64,000 nucleotides of DNA, taken from contig NZ_JACORU010000014.1 of assembly GCF_014297445.1 (NCBI RefSeq), positions 1 through 64,000 of the forward strand, given 5' to 3'. This stretch comes from Ramlibacter albus (lineage in GTDB: Bacteria > Pseudomonadota > Gammaproteobacteria > Burkholderiales > Burkholderiaceae_C). Positions 1 through 5,888 of this stretch are shown in pieces. Made by a program: the position numbers and the translations under genes. Positions within the stretch are counted from its first letter, which is position 1, and each line of letters begins with the position of its first letter. A model generated the notes under the pieces. That model saw only the letters and a program-made list of their open reading frames with translations, was not told the origin of the DNA and searched no databases.

Positions 1-110
1 GCCATCGCCACTGCCGCCACCGAGGCCCCCGGCTGCGCGCACTCGGCAAGAACCTGCGCCTTCAGCTCCTCGCTGTGCCGGCGCCGAGGCTCCTTCCTCC
101 AATCCTTCAT
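1..110 (-). CDS. IS66-family accessory protein TnpA, N-terminal fragment (runs off window)
   Basis: The reverse strand reads from ATG at 110 to the window edge, 36 codons. The peptide begins MKDWRKEPRRRHSEELKAQV and continues with a Gln-Pro-Gly-(Ala)-Ser-Val-Ala-Ala-Val-Ala stretch. This arginine-rich start followed by an HTH is what the first small ORF (TnpA) of IS66 elements looks like; TnpA is needed for transposition with TnpB and the TnpC transposase. The rest lies left of the window. An IS3 OrfA also starts with an HTH, but the IS66-like terminal sequence just upstream (GTAAGCG at 192-186, reverse) favours IS66. Family call by pattern, not by search. Confidence 0.7.
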   Translation of the reverse strand, partial: MKDWRKEPRRRHSEELKAQVLAECAQPGASVAAVAM

Positions 111-192
111 GGTGTCCACCTAACTCCATAGATGGACACCATCCTTGCCGCTTACGGGGCTGCGCTCAAGGGTGGGTTGGCCGGACGCTTAC
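1..192 (-). mobile_element. End of an IS66-like insertion sequence
   Basis: Read on the reverse strand, the sequence begins GTAAGCGTCCGGCC at 192 and repeats GTAAGCGGC at 155-147. IS66 elements characteristically start with GTAAGCG. The TnpA start follows at 110 after a short leader holding the inverted repeat GGTGTCCA/TGGACACC (111-118 and 133-140). Immediately right of 192, transposase-like coding of an IS3 element resumes in frame (Val-Gln-Val-Met-Cys-Glu), so 192/193 is the likely insertion point. IS66 makes 8-bp target duplications, so GGTCCAAG (193-200) should recur at the far end outside this window. The boundary is inferred. Confidence 0.65.
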
Positions 193-989
193 GGTCCAAG
201 TGATGTGCGAGTTGCACGGGGTGACGCGCTCGGGCTTCTACGCATGGTGCAAGCGCCAGCCCAGTCAGCGTGCCCGTGACGACGAGGCCTTGATGGCGCA
301 GGTTCGCCAGATCCATGCCGACAGCCGCGGCTTCTACGGCAGCCCTCGAGTGGCCGGGCAATTGCGCCTGGACGGCAGCAGCATCGGGCGGCGACGCGTG
401 GCCCGCCTGATGCGCGAGGTATGCCTCCAGGGCAGGAGTGCCCGCCTGTATCCTGTATCGTCACTCCAAGGTGTTGCAGCGTGCCTTCTACGCCGGTGTG
501 CCGTACCTGCCGGAGTCGGCCAGCACGCAGCAGCAGGACCAGGTCTGGGTGGGCGACGTGACGTATCTGAAGGTCGCTGGCCAGTGGCGCTACATGGCCG
601 CGGTGATGGACAAGCATACGCGCCGCATCGTCGGGTGGAGCTTGGGAGAGCGGCGCGATGCCGCGCTCACGCGCGAGGCTCTCGTGCACTCGGCGTGGAG
701 CCGCTGCGTTAGGCCGGGGGTCGTGTTCCACAGCGACCGTGGGATCGAGTTCGCCAACTTCGAATTCAGGAACCAGCTAAGCGAACTGGGCATGGTGCAG
801 AGCATGAACCGGCCAGGCCGGATGAACGACAACGCTCACATGGAGTCGTTCTTCCATTCGATGAAGTGCGAAGAGCTGTACGGCAAGAAGTTCGACACCG
901 AACAGCAGCTGCGCCGCACGTTGCAAAGCTACATCAACTTCTACAACCATCGACGGCTGCACCCATCGCTGCGATACTTGTCGCCGGCG
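193..989 (+). pseudogene. IS3-family OrfB transposase, interrupted and frameshifted
   Basis: Two reading frames together give most of an IS3 OrfB. The first frame (from about 193/200) reads MCELHGVTRSGFYAWCKRQP and then the HTH_21-like QVRQIHADSRGFYGSPRV. The second, from about 459, carries the integrase core with the DDE triad: D in WVGDVTYL, D in FHSDRGIEF, and E in DNAHMESFF, then YNHRRLHPSLRYLSP. A 7-bp tandem duplication at 445-458 breaks the frame. The 5' end is cut off by the IS66 end at 192 and no OrfA is present. At the 3' end coding runs without a stop into unrelated repeat sequence after about 989. The gene is dead on three counts. Confidence 0.85.
445..458 (+). repeat. 7-bp tandem duplication that frameshifts the transposase
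   Basis: CCTGTAT occurs twice in a row (445-451 and 452-458). Deleting one copy joins Arg-Ser-Ala-Arg-Leu-Tyr directly to Arg-His-Ser-Lys-Val-Leu-Gln-Arg-Ala-Phe in one frame, restoring a family-typical OrfB. The lesion is therefore a simple duplication, probably by replication slippage. Confidence 0.9.
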
Positions 990-1084
990 CGTTGCGGCAA
1001 GGTGCCGCAATGTGCAGGATTTCCGACGGCACAGTGCGGCCCCTTGCCGCAACGAGCCGGTCACCTTCACGTTCAACCGCACGG
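990..1084. repeat. Inverted repeat plus attC-like right arm between IS remnant and TA module
   Basis: A perfect 13-bp inverted repeat (CGTTGCGGCAAGG at 990-1002, CCTTGCCGCAACG at 1042-1054) starts exactly where similarity to the transposase ends. It is followed at 1058-1084 by a 27-base segment that matches 1719-1745 at 23 of 27 positions (shared core ACCTTCACGTT, then a CACGG end). The long hairpin with a conserved right arm resembles integron attC recombination sites, but this copy has GTTCAAC where attC needs GTTRRRY, so it would be degenerate. Function is inferred. Confidence 0.45.
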
Positions 1085-1119
1085 TGGACGGTGGTAGCGC
1101 GCCGAGGTAGGATGTGGTC

Positions 1120-1341
1120 ATGCAACTCGCAACTGGCACTGTCGTAAACGGAAAGGTCGTGGTCGAAGGCCTTGACCTGCCCGAGGGTACGAGCGTCACG
1201 GTATTGACCCGTGACGATGAGCTTGCAGTGAAGCTGTCGCCCGCAGATGAAGCGGAATTGCTTGAAGCGCTCGACGAAGCGGACGTCGAAGATGGAATTT
1301 CCGCCGAGGAATTGTTTGTTCGGCTACAGCGCTTCTGCTGA
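1120..1341 (+). CDS. Type II antitoxin of a RelE/ParE module
   Basis: This small acidic protein of 73 residues begins MQLATGTVVNGKVVVEG, has a beta-rich N-terminal half (AbrB/SpoVT-like in look) and ends in an acidic helical stretch rich in Asp/Glu, typical of the toxin-wrapping part of antitoxins. ATG 1120 is preferred over GTG 1114 because the AbrB-like start then aligns. It stops 2 bases before the RelE/ParE-like toxin, the usual antitoxin-first order. Modules of this type are common in integron cassettes and beside mobile elements. Pairing is inferred from position; the family is by general look only. Confidence 0.7.
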   Translation: MQLATGTVVNGKVVVEGLDLPEGTSVTVLTRDDELAVKLSPADEAELLEALDEADVEDGISAEELFVRLQRFC

Positions 1342-1343
1342 AC

Positions 1344-1640
1344 TTGCTCCAAGTTCGGGTCAAGCGGCGCGCTGAGCGCCAAATCGAGGCGGCGGCTGCT
1401 TGGTGGGCCGAGAACCGCCCTGCAGCCCCCGGTGCTGTTATGGCCGACCTTCGAGGTGCCTTGGAACTGTTGACTCGCGAGCCAGGCATCGGAAGCAAGG
1501 TCGAAACGCCTCGCGCTGAAGTCGTACGGCGCCTTTATCTTGGTCGCATCCGCTACTGGGTCTACTACCGAGTTCGCCGCAACGCCCTGGAGATTGTCTC
1601 CTTCTGGCATGAGCGGCGCGGCAGCGCGCCCAAGGTCTGA
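1344..1640 (+). CDS. RelE/ParE-family toxin
   Basis: A basic protein of 98 residues. The N-terminal helix (RVKRRAERQIEAAAAWWAEN) and C-terminal strands (RIRYWVYYRVRRNALEIVSF, then WHERRGS) match the ParE/RelE fold as found in many plasmid- and cassette-borne modules. Family members act on gyrase (ParE) or cut mRNA on the ribosome (RelE); the sequence alone does not say which. The start is TTG at 1344, two bases after the antitoxin stop, so translation is probably coupled. No frameshift is visible, and the pair looks intact although it sits among IS debris. Confidence 0.8.
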   Translation: MLQVRVKRRAERQIEAAAAWWAENRPAAPGAVMADLRGALELLTREPGIGSKVETPRAEVVRRLYLGRIRYWVYYRVRRNALEIVSFWHERRGSAPKV

Positions 1641-1745
1641 GCAGTGCGGTCGAACATGTCAGTCAACACGGACGCCTCGCGGCGTGCGCGCGCTGCGCGC
1701 GCCCCTGGCGCAAGTCGTCGGTTACCTTCACGTTAGACCTCACGG
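1635..1745 (+). repeat. attC-like site after the RelE/ParE cassette
   Basis: The segment begins GTCTGAG at 1635-1641, has a GC-rich self-complementary middle (GACGCCTCGCGGCGTGCGCG), and ends GGTTACCTTCACGTTAGAC at 1720-1738. GTTAGAC fits the integron core consensus GTTRRRY, and the arm resembles the right arm of known attC sites (CTTAACTCAAGCGTTAGAT in aadA cassettes). The left core is imperfect (GTCTGAG rather than GTCTAAC). The right part is repeated at 1058-1084 and more weakly at 2275-2291. No integrase gene is in the window. Call by pattern only. Confidence 0.5.
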
Positions 1746-1785
1746 AGCCACCAAGCGATAATCAACTTCGTACGGGAGCCGAATC

Positions 1786-1998
1786 ATGGAACTCACTGCT
1801 GTGCTTACCCCCGCCGAAGAAGGCGGCTTTGTCGCCCTCAACCCGGAGACGGGGACGACGACCCAAGGCGAAACGATCGAAGAGGCCGTGGCCAACCTGC
1901 GCGAGGCAACGTCTCGGTACTTGTCCGAGTTCCCGCTTCCGTCGACGGGCCACCCCGTCGTGACCGTCTTCACGGTACCCAACCCCCGTCATGCCTAA
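1786..1998 (+). CDS. HicB-like antitoxin
   Basis: The protein has 70 residues: MELTAVLTPAEEGGFVAL, PETGTTTQGETIEEAVANLR, then a helix and a Phe-Pro-rich tail. This is the partial RNase H-like fold of short HicB antitoxins, with the Glu-Glu-Gly-Gly-Phe-Val strand turn and the GET.EEA.ANL helix. In such modules hicB precedes and overlaps hicA, and here it overlaps the next start by 8 bases. The cognate HicA toxin is reduced to its first residues (next entry), so this antitoxin is probably orphaned. It is preceded by the attC-like repeat. Confidence 0.8.
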   Translation: MELTAVLTPAEEGGFVALNPETGTTTQGETIEEAVANLREATSRYLSEFPLPSTGHPVVTVFTVPNPRHA

Positions 1999-2260
1999 GC
2001 TGCCCCGGATTTCGGGTGCGGAGGCGCAGCGAGTTCTGGAGGGTGGCTACATGCGTAAGGAATACGACTTTTCGACCGCGCGAAAGAACCCGTACGCGTC
2101 GCAGTTAAAGAAGCAGATCACGATTCGCCTCGACGAAGAAGCGATTGACTACTTCAAGGCGATCTCGGAAGAGGTCGGCATCCCGTATCAAAGCCTGATC
2201 AATCTGTATTTGCGTGACTGCGCCGCCTCCCATAGAAAACTCAATCTGAACTGGAAGTAG
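1991..2260 (+). CDS. Chimera: HicA N-terminus joined in frame to a BrnA/CopG-type antitoxin
   Basis: Residues 1-17 (MPKLPRISGAEAQRVLE) are the start of a HicA mRNA interferase. The double-stranded-RNA-binding core and catalytic His that should follow are missing. From residue 21 the protein is a complete ribbon-helix-helix antitoxin (MRKEYDFSTARKNPYASQLK, then ITIRLDEEAIDYFKA and YQSLINLYLRD). The antitoxin has its own ATG at 2051 with GGAGGG just upstream (2038-2043), so it may be made alone or as an 89-residue fusion. No BrnT-type toxin is adjacent. The junction looks like illegitimate recombination between two modules. Confidence 0.75.
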   Translation: MPKLPRISGAEAQRVLEGGYMRKEYDFSTARKNPYASQLKKQITIRLDEEAIDYFKAISEEVGIPYQSLINLYLRDCAASHRKLNLNWK

Positions 2261-2270
2261 TGGCGCCGGC

Positions 2271-2291
2271 GGTCCACGTAAAGCCCCATGG
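2271..2291 (+). repeat. Short remnant of the inter-cassette repeat before pyrF
   Basis: CACGTAAAGCCCCATGG at 2275-2291 matches CACGTTAGACCTCACGG of the attC-like site at 1729-1745 at 12 of 17 positions, and the ATG of pyrF lies inside it. It occupies the same place, just before the next gene, as the two better copies. It may be a decayed cassette boundary or chance. Confidence 0.3.
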
Positions 2292-3010
2292 GAACCGCTG
2301 TTGTCGTTGCACTGGACTTCGATACCGAACGCGAGGCGATGTCGCTGGTCGAACGCCTTGGCCCCGCAGCAGTCTCATACAAGGTTGGTCTGCAGGCACT
2401 CACGGCAGCGGGTCCGCGCCTCGTGCGCAACCTTGTCGCGAACGGCAAACAGGTCTTCCTGGACTTGAAGCTCCACGAGATCCCGAATTCCGTTGCTGGC
2501 GCGGTACGTGCCGCAGGCGATCTCGGCGTCTCGCTCGTCACGGTCCACGCCTCCGCAGGCTCGTCAGTCCTGAAAGCTGCCGTGCAGGCCGCCAGGCCGT
2601 TTCCCCAGCTTCGTGTCCTGGGCCTGACGGTCATCACCAGCCTGGCAGACGCCGACCTGCCCGAAGTCGGCCTGGCGCCTTCCGTCGAACAGCAGGTTCG
2701 CCGGCTGGCAGGCCTGGCTTCGGCGGCCGGCTGCCACGGCGTGGTCGCGTCAGTGCAGGAGGCTTCTTTCCTGCGCGAGTCGCTTGCGCCGAATGCGCTG
2801 ATTGTCTGCCCGGGCATACAACTGCCCGACTCGGGCGATACCGACCAGGTTCGCGTCGCTACGCCCGCCGCGGCAGTGCGTGCGGGCGCAACGCACATCG
2901 TCGTGGGGCGAGCCGTCTCGGCGGCGGCAAATCCTGTTGCGGCGTACGAAGCAATCGTCGCAGCGTGCGAAGCGGCACGGTCGCGCAACCCTGGAGGGGG
3001 CAGCGTGTAA
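2288..3010 (+). CDS. pyrF: Orotidine 5'-phosphate decarboxylase (short, type 1 family)
   Basis: Catalyses OMP to UMP, the last step of de novo pyrimidine synthesis, in the cytosol. It has 240 residues. Family motifs are all present: VVVALDFDT (1st strand Asp), YKVGLQ, the catalytic DLKLHEIPNSV, VHASAG, LGLTVITSL, CPGIQL, and the phosphate site THIVVGRAVSAAANP. Burkholderiales normally use a longer type 2 PyrF of about 270 residues (family knowledge), so this short version beside IS and TA debris may be an acquired extra copy. It follows the chimeric antitoxin by 27 bases and ends at a hairpin. Confidence 0.9.
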   Translation: MGTAVVVALDFDTEREAMSLVERLGPAAVSYKVGLQALTAAGPRLVRNLVANGKQVFLDLKLHEIPNSVAGAVRAAGDLGVSLVTVHASAGSSVLKAAVQAARPFPQLRVLGLTVITSLADADLPEVGLAPSVEQQVRRLAGLASAAGCHGVVASVQEASFLRESLAPNALIVCPGIQLPDSGDTDQVRVATPAAAVRAGATHIVVGRAVSAAANPVAAYEAIVAACEAARSRNPGGGSV

Positions 3011-3032
3011 GGGCGCGAACAACGTCGCCCTT
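3009..3032. terminator. Hairpin between convergent pyrF and YCII gene
   Basis: AAGGGCG at 3009-3015 pairs with CGCCCTT at 3026-3032 (7-bp stem, 10-base loop), starting on the pyrF stop codon. There is no T-run on either side, so it is only a possible shared terminator or mRNA end for the two convergent genes. Confidence 0.4.
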
Positions 3033-3041
3033 GCGCTTGCA

Positions 3042-3383
3042 TCAAGACTCCGGGTCGAACAGGATTTCGCGGACCTCCTGTGCGCACCGGCAGGCTTTGG
3101 CGAACCGGGTTGCCCATCCCAACGCCACTTCGTGTGACGGCACCTCGACGATGCAGAACCCGCCGAGGACCGCCTTCGTCTCCGGCACCGGCCCGCGTGT
3201 ACGGGTTCCATCCGTCGCAACGATGGTCGATTGCTGGCGCTGGACTCCCGCGCCGAAGATCCACACGCCAGCAGCCTTCGCCTCGCGCATCACGGTGCGC
3301 GCTGCCTCACCCACAGCGGGCAGGTCTGCCTGTGAAATGTGGTCCATCGATCCGTCGTCGAACGAGATCAGGTATCGGGGCAT
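3042..3383 (-). CDS. YCII-domain protein
   Basis: The protein has 113 residues and starts MPRYLISFDDGSMDHI. The ferredoxin-like YCII fold is recognisable from the N-terminal strand, the strand/turn VWIFGAGV, and LGGFCIVEVPSHEVALGWAT, the pattern seen in DGPF/YCII proteins encoded near ECF sigma factors. In such proteins a His-Asp pair is proposed to be catalytic; the activity is unknown. It is convergent with pyrF. The start is followed upstream by the divergent-looking 2'-5' ligase gene. No signal peptide is present, so it should be cytosolic. Confidence 0.75.
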   Translation of the reverse strand: MPRYLISFDDGSMDHISQADLPAVGEAARTVMREAKAAGVWIFGAGVQRQQSTIVATDGTRTRGPVPETKAVLGGFCIVEVPSHEVALGWATRFAKACRCAQEVREILFDPES

Positions 3384-3448
3384 CGAGTTACTCCTTCTAT
3401 CGATCCGGTGAAGTCGACCCAGCGTGGAGTGTGGCCCAATCGGGTCTC

Positions 3449-3976
3449 ATGAACCAAAGCGGATTGGTCGTTGTCATCCCGGAAGCCGACGCGCGTTTCG
3501 GCGAGTTGCGGCGCAAGTTCGACCCCCAGGCCAGGCTCGGCGTTCCAGCGCACGTCACCATCCTGTTCCCGTTCATGCCGCCGGAGCTGGTTGACTCGGA
3601 CGTGCAGCGCCGGCTCAAGCTTCTCTTCAGGCGCTTCTCGCCTTTCAGGTGCGTGCTCGCCGAGGTCCAGCGATTTGCCGAAACGGCATACCTGGCGCCC
3701 GTTCTCGCCGCACCCTTCGTCGAACTCACGAAGGCCGTGGCACACGCGTTCCCGGACTATCCGCCGTACGGCGGGGCGCATCCATCCATCGTTCCGCACC
3801 TCACGATTGCGCAAGGCGACGTCCGAGCGGCCGACGATGCGGAGCTCGAGCTTCGCGCCGATCTCGAGCGTCATGGGCCCGTGTCCGCCCATTGTGGCAC
3901 CGTGACATTGCTGGAGAATTCATCCGGCCGGTGGCGGGCCATGCATGAATTCGCGTTCGTGGGGCACCAGGGCTGA
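3449..3976 (+). CDS. 2'-5' RNA ligase / cyclic phosphodiesterase superfamily protein
   Basis: The 175-residue protein carries both HxTx signatures of the 2H phosphoesterase superfamily, HVTI near residue 32 and HLTI near residue 116. The two His are the catalytic pair that open 2',3'-cyclic phosphates or join 2'-5' RNA ends; the natural substrate of most bacterial members is not known. The start at ATG 3449 gives MNQSGLVVVIPEADARF, the expected first strand. It is a stand-alone gene, divergent from the YCII gene, which lies 65 bases upstream. Confidence 0.8.
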   Translation: MNQSGLVVVIPEADARFGELRRKFDPQARLGVPAHVTILFPFMPPELVDSDVQRRLKLLFRRFSPFRCVLAEVQRFAETAYLAPVLAAPFVELTKAVAHAFPDYPPYGGAHPSIVPHLTIAQGDVRAADDAELELRADLERHGPVSAHCGTVTLLENSSGRWRAMHEFAFVGHQG

Positions 3977-4062
3977 CATGCCGAGAGTCGAGCACGGCTC
4001 TGGCGCAGCGCCGCGCCAAGGGCTACATTCCGCGAGGGATCTCACCCGATGAGGAGCGAAGC

Positions 4063-4548
4063 ATGGGGACAAGAAGCAAGGCAGCCGCGGCCGTGCTGGC
4101 GTTGGCGTGCTCGGGCGCATTCGCCGGGCCCGCCGAGGACGCGCAGGCCGCGTTCTCGGAATTCTTCAAGTTGTTCGTCTCGCGCAACCACGCGCAAGTG
4201 GCGGCGTTGTTCGCACCCGGTGCCCAGTTCTACGGCACCAATTCGATGGACCTGGTGACCACGCCGGACGGCGTGCTCAAGTACTTCACGGGGGCACTGG
4301 ACAACCCGGTACCGGTCCAGGCGCGCCCCATCGGGCTGACGGCCACGGCGCTGTCGGACACCGTGGTGCTCGTGGCCGGCAGCTGGGTGTCGGAGCGCAC
4401 CGTCGACGGCAAGCTCAACTCGAGCGGGCCGCTGCGCATGACTGCCGTGATGCAAAAGCGAGGCGACCGCTGGGCCGTGGTGCAGTTCCACAATTCGCGG
4501 CAGCCCGCGCCCCCGGCCGCCGCGCCGCAGACGCCCGCCTCGCGCTGA
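4063..4548 (+). CDS. Exported SnoaL/NTF2-like protein
   Basis: The 161-residue protein has a clear Sec signal (MGTRSKAAAAVLALACSGAF, cleavage near AFA-GP). The mature part has the cone-shaped NTF2-like pattern: a helix with Phe-Ser-Glu-Phe-Phe-Lys, HAQVAALFAPGAQFYG, TPDGVLKYF, then strands ending DRWAVVQFHNS. This resembles the SnoaL-like or CaMKII-association-type group. Such periplasmic proteins often have no known activity. The tail is Pro/Ala-rich. It lies 11 bases upstream of the GFA-family gene on the same strand, so the two may be cotranscribed. Confidence 0.7.
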   Translation: MGTRSKAAAAVLALACSGAFAGPAEDAQAAFSEFFKLFVSRNHAQVAALFAPGAQFYGTNSMDLVTTPDGVLKYFTGALDNPVPVQARPIGLTATALSDTVVLVAGSWVSERTVDGKLNSSGPLRMTAVMQKRGDRWAVVQFHNSRQPAPPAAAPQTPASR

Positions 4549-4559
4549 GCGTGCTCTTC

Positions 4560-4976
4560 ATGCACATCGACGGAACGTGCCACTGCGGGTCGATTTCGTT
4601 CACCGCCGAGATCGATCCCCAAGGTGTGACTGTCTGCCACTGCACCGACTGCCAGGTCATGTCGGGTGCACCCTTCAGGACCGTCGTCGAGGTGCCGATC
4701 ACGCAGTTCACACTCCGGGGTGAGCCCAAGCGATACGCGACGTTGCAGCACGGCAAACCCTGGGTCCAGGCGTTCTGCCCGGAGTGCGGCACTCCCATCT
4801 TCGCCGCCGCAGCCGAGAGCCCTTCCTCCGTAGTCATCCGCCTGGGCTGCGTGACCCAGCGCGCGCAACTTCGGCCTCACGCCCAGCTTTGGCGCAATCT
4901 CGCGTTGCCGTGGCTCGCCGAGCTGCCATCGATTCCCGACATGAATCTCGTGTCCGGCCCGACGCCGGTCGACTAG
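4560..4976 (+). CDS. GFA / CENP-V family zinc protein
   Basis: The 138-residue protein carries the two-zinc signature of glutathione-dependent formaldehyde-activating (Gfa) family proteins: GTCHCGSISF near residue 5, VCHCTDCQ near residue 29, and the FCPECGTPIF pair near residue 72. Gfa is proposed to help form S-hydroxymethylglutathione, but most family members are not tested. ATG 4560 gives MHIDGTCHCG, matching family starts; GTG at 4551 is possible. It follows the SnoaL-like gene by 11 bases. Confidence 0.85.
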   Translation: MHIDGTCHCGSISFTAEIDPQGVTVCHCTDCQVMSGAPFRTVVEVPITQFTLRGEPKRYATLQHGKPWVQAFCPECGTPIFAAAAESPSSVVIRLGCVTQRAQLRPHAQLWRNLALPWLAELPSIPDMNLVSGPTPVD

Positions 4977-4999
4977 CAACTCGTGCTGGAAGCGAGCTC

Positions 5000-5251
5000 A
5001 TGGATCCGCGCTGGTTCACTTTTGCACAAGCCTGTCGCCCTGAATTCGACAAGTGCTCGTTCCAGGGGGAGCTCATCGCGGCATGCGGCGGTGCCGAAGA
5101 CATCGCATGGGCCCTTTTCTTTCACATGGGCGCCCAGAGCATGTCATGGCTGCAGCGCAGCATCCCGGCATTGGATGGAAGTGTTCCTTCACACCTCATC
5201 GCCACTGGCCACGGCGATAGGGTTCGTGAGTGCCTGTGGAGGATGCCGTAA
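5000..5251 (+). CDS. Small MbcA/ParS/Xre-type antitoxin C-terminal domain
   Basis: The 83-residue protein starts MDPRWFTFAQACRPEF. Its C-terminal half (MSWLQRSIPALDGSVPSHLI, then ATGHGDRVRECLWRM) follows the toxin-binding domain of Xre/MbcA/ParS antitoxins (old DUF2384), in which a Trp-Leu pair is followed by Ala-Leu-x-Gly-x-x-Pro and a Gly-x-x-x-Val helix. The usual partner is a RES-domain NAD-degrading toxin, but none is adjacent. Part of the N-terminal HTH seems absent. It could be an orphan antitoxin or a different small DNA-binding protein. Confidence 0.55.
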   Translation: MDPRWFTFAQACRPEFDKCSFQGELIAACGGAEDIAWALFFHMGAQSMSWLQRSIPALDGSVPSHLIATGHGDRVRECLWRMP

Positions 5252-5272
5252 TGCCGCGCATCCTCATCCGTC

Positions 5273-5461
5273 ATGAACGCGCCGAGGAAACCGCCAGAGA
5301 CGAAACCCACGTCGCAGGGCGGTGCCGAGCAACTTGAAAACGTGCCCTCGCCGAACAGCGAGGAAGAGCACCCGGAGGCCGACATCCGGCTCATCGTGAA
5401 CGGTGTCGTGCGCCACGGCCTGAATCGCACGCCTAAAGCACTTCCTCCACCTTGTAGATAG
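5273..5461 (+). CDS. Possible small hypothetical protein
   Basis: A 62-codon frame (MNAPRKPPETKPTSQGGAEQ, Pro/Glu-rich, disordered look) lies in the otherwise empty stretch 5252-5432 and overlaps the end of the DUF3237 gene on the other strand. No ribosome site is clear and no family is recognised. It may simply be an open frame in GC-rich DNA. Nothing else is seen in this gap. Confidence 0.25.
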   Translation: MNAPRKPPETKPTSQGGAEQLENVPSPNSEEEHPEADIRLIVNGVVRHGLNRTPKALPPPCR

Positions 5462-5888
5462 GCCCGCTCGGCTCCCTCCTCCCGGTCCCCACCGCCACCA
5501 CCTTGTTCAACCACCCGTACTTCTTCGACGCCGTCTCGAACACCGGCACGATCCTGAAGTAATAGCTTGCCGGGTCCACCACCTCGCCCGCCGCCAGCCG
5601 CGCCATCACGTCCGCCGGCCCATGCCGCAGCCCGCGATACGACATGTAGATGAGCTCGCCGTCTTCCGTGCGCAGCAGCAGGCGCACATCGAGCACGGTC
5701 ACGCCGTCATTGCGCTGCAGCAGCCAGTCGCCGGCCGGCGTGCCCACCACGGTGCCGCGCAGCCGCTCGCCGGTGAACTCGCCGCCGGCGACGGTTGCGA
5801 TGCGGCGCCGCCCCAAGGGCGTATCGCCCACGTCGACGATGGTGGGCACCTGCAGGCGCAGCTCGAAGAGGGGTCGGGTCTGGATCAT
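5433..5888 (-). CDS. DUF3237 family protein
   Basis: The 151-residue beta-barrel-like protein starts MIQTRPLFELRLQVPTIVDV. Family features are the early Gly-rich turn (GGEFTGERLRGTVVG), GDWLLQRNDGVTVLDVRLLL, and the Arg-Gly-Leu-Arg-His-Gly segment. DUF3237 proteins (UPF0311) have no known activity and often sit beside catabolic genes. Its ATG overlaps the LysR stop (ATGA at 5888-5885), so it is translationally coupled to the regulator. This suggests a role in the adjacent acyl-CoA pathway. Confidence 0.8.
   Translation of the reverse strand: MIQTRPLFELRLQVPTIVDVGDTPLGRRRIATVAGGEFTGERLRGTVVGTPAGDWLLQRNDGVTVLDVRLLLRTEDGELIYMSYRGLRHGPADVMARLAAGEVVDPASYYFRIVPVFETASKKYGWLNKVVAVGTGRREPSGPIYKVEEVL

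Noticed and set aside
1-3000. CRISPR array or phage region in the accessory patch
   Set aside because: The repeats are few, unequal in spacing and gene-flanking; no cas or phage structural gene is present.
3006-3030. TGTAAGG at 3006-3012 as another ECF promoter
   Set aside because: It is the stop region of pyrF (GTG TAA), and CGAC is not found 15 bases on.
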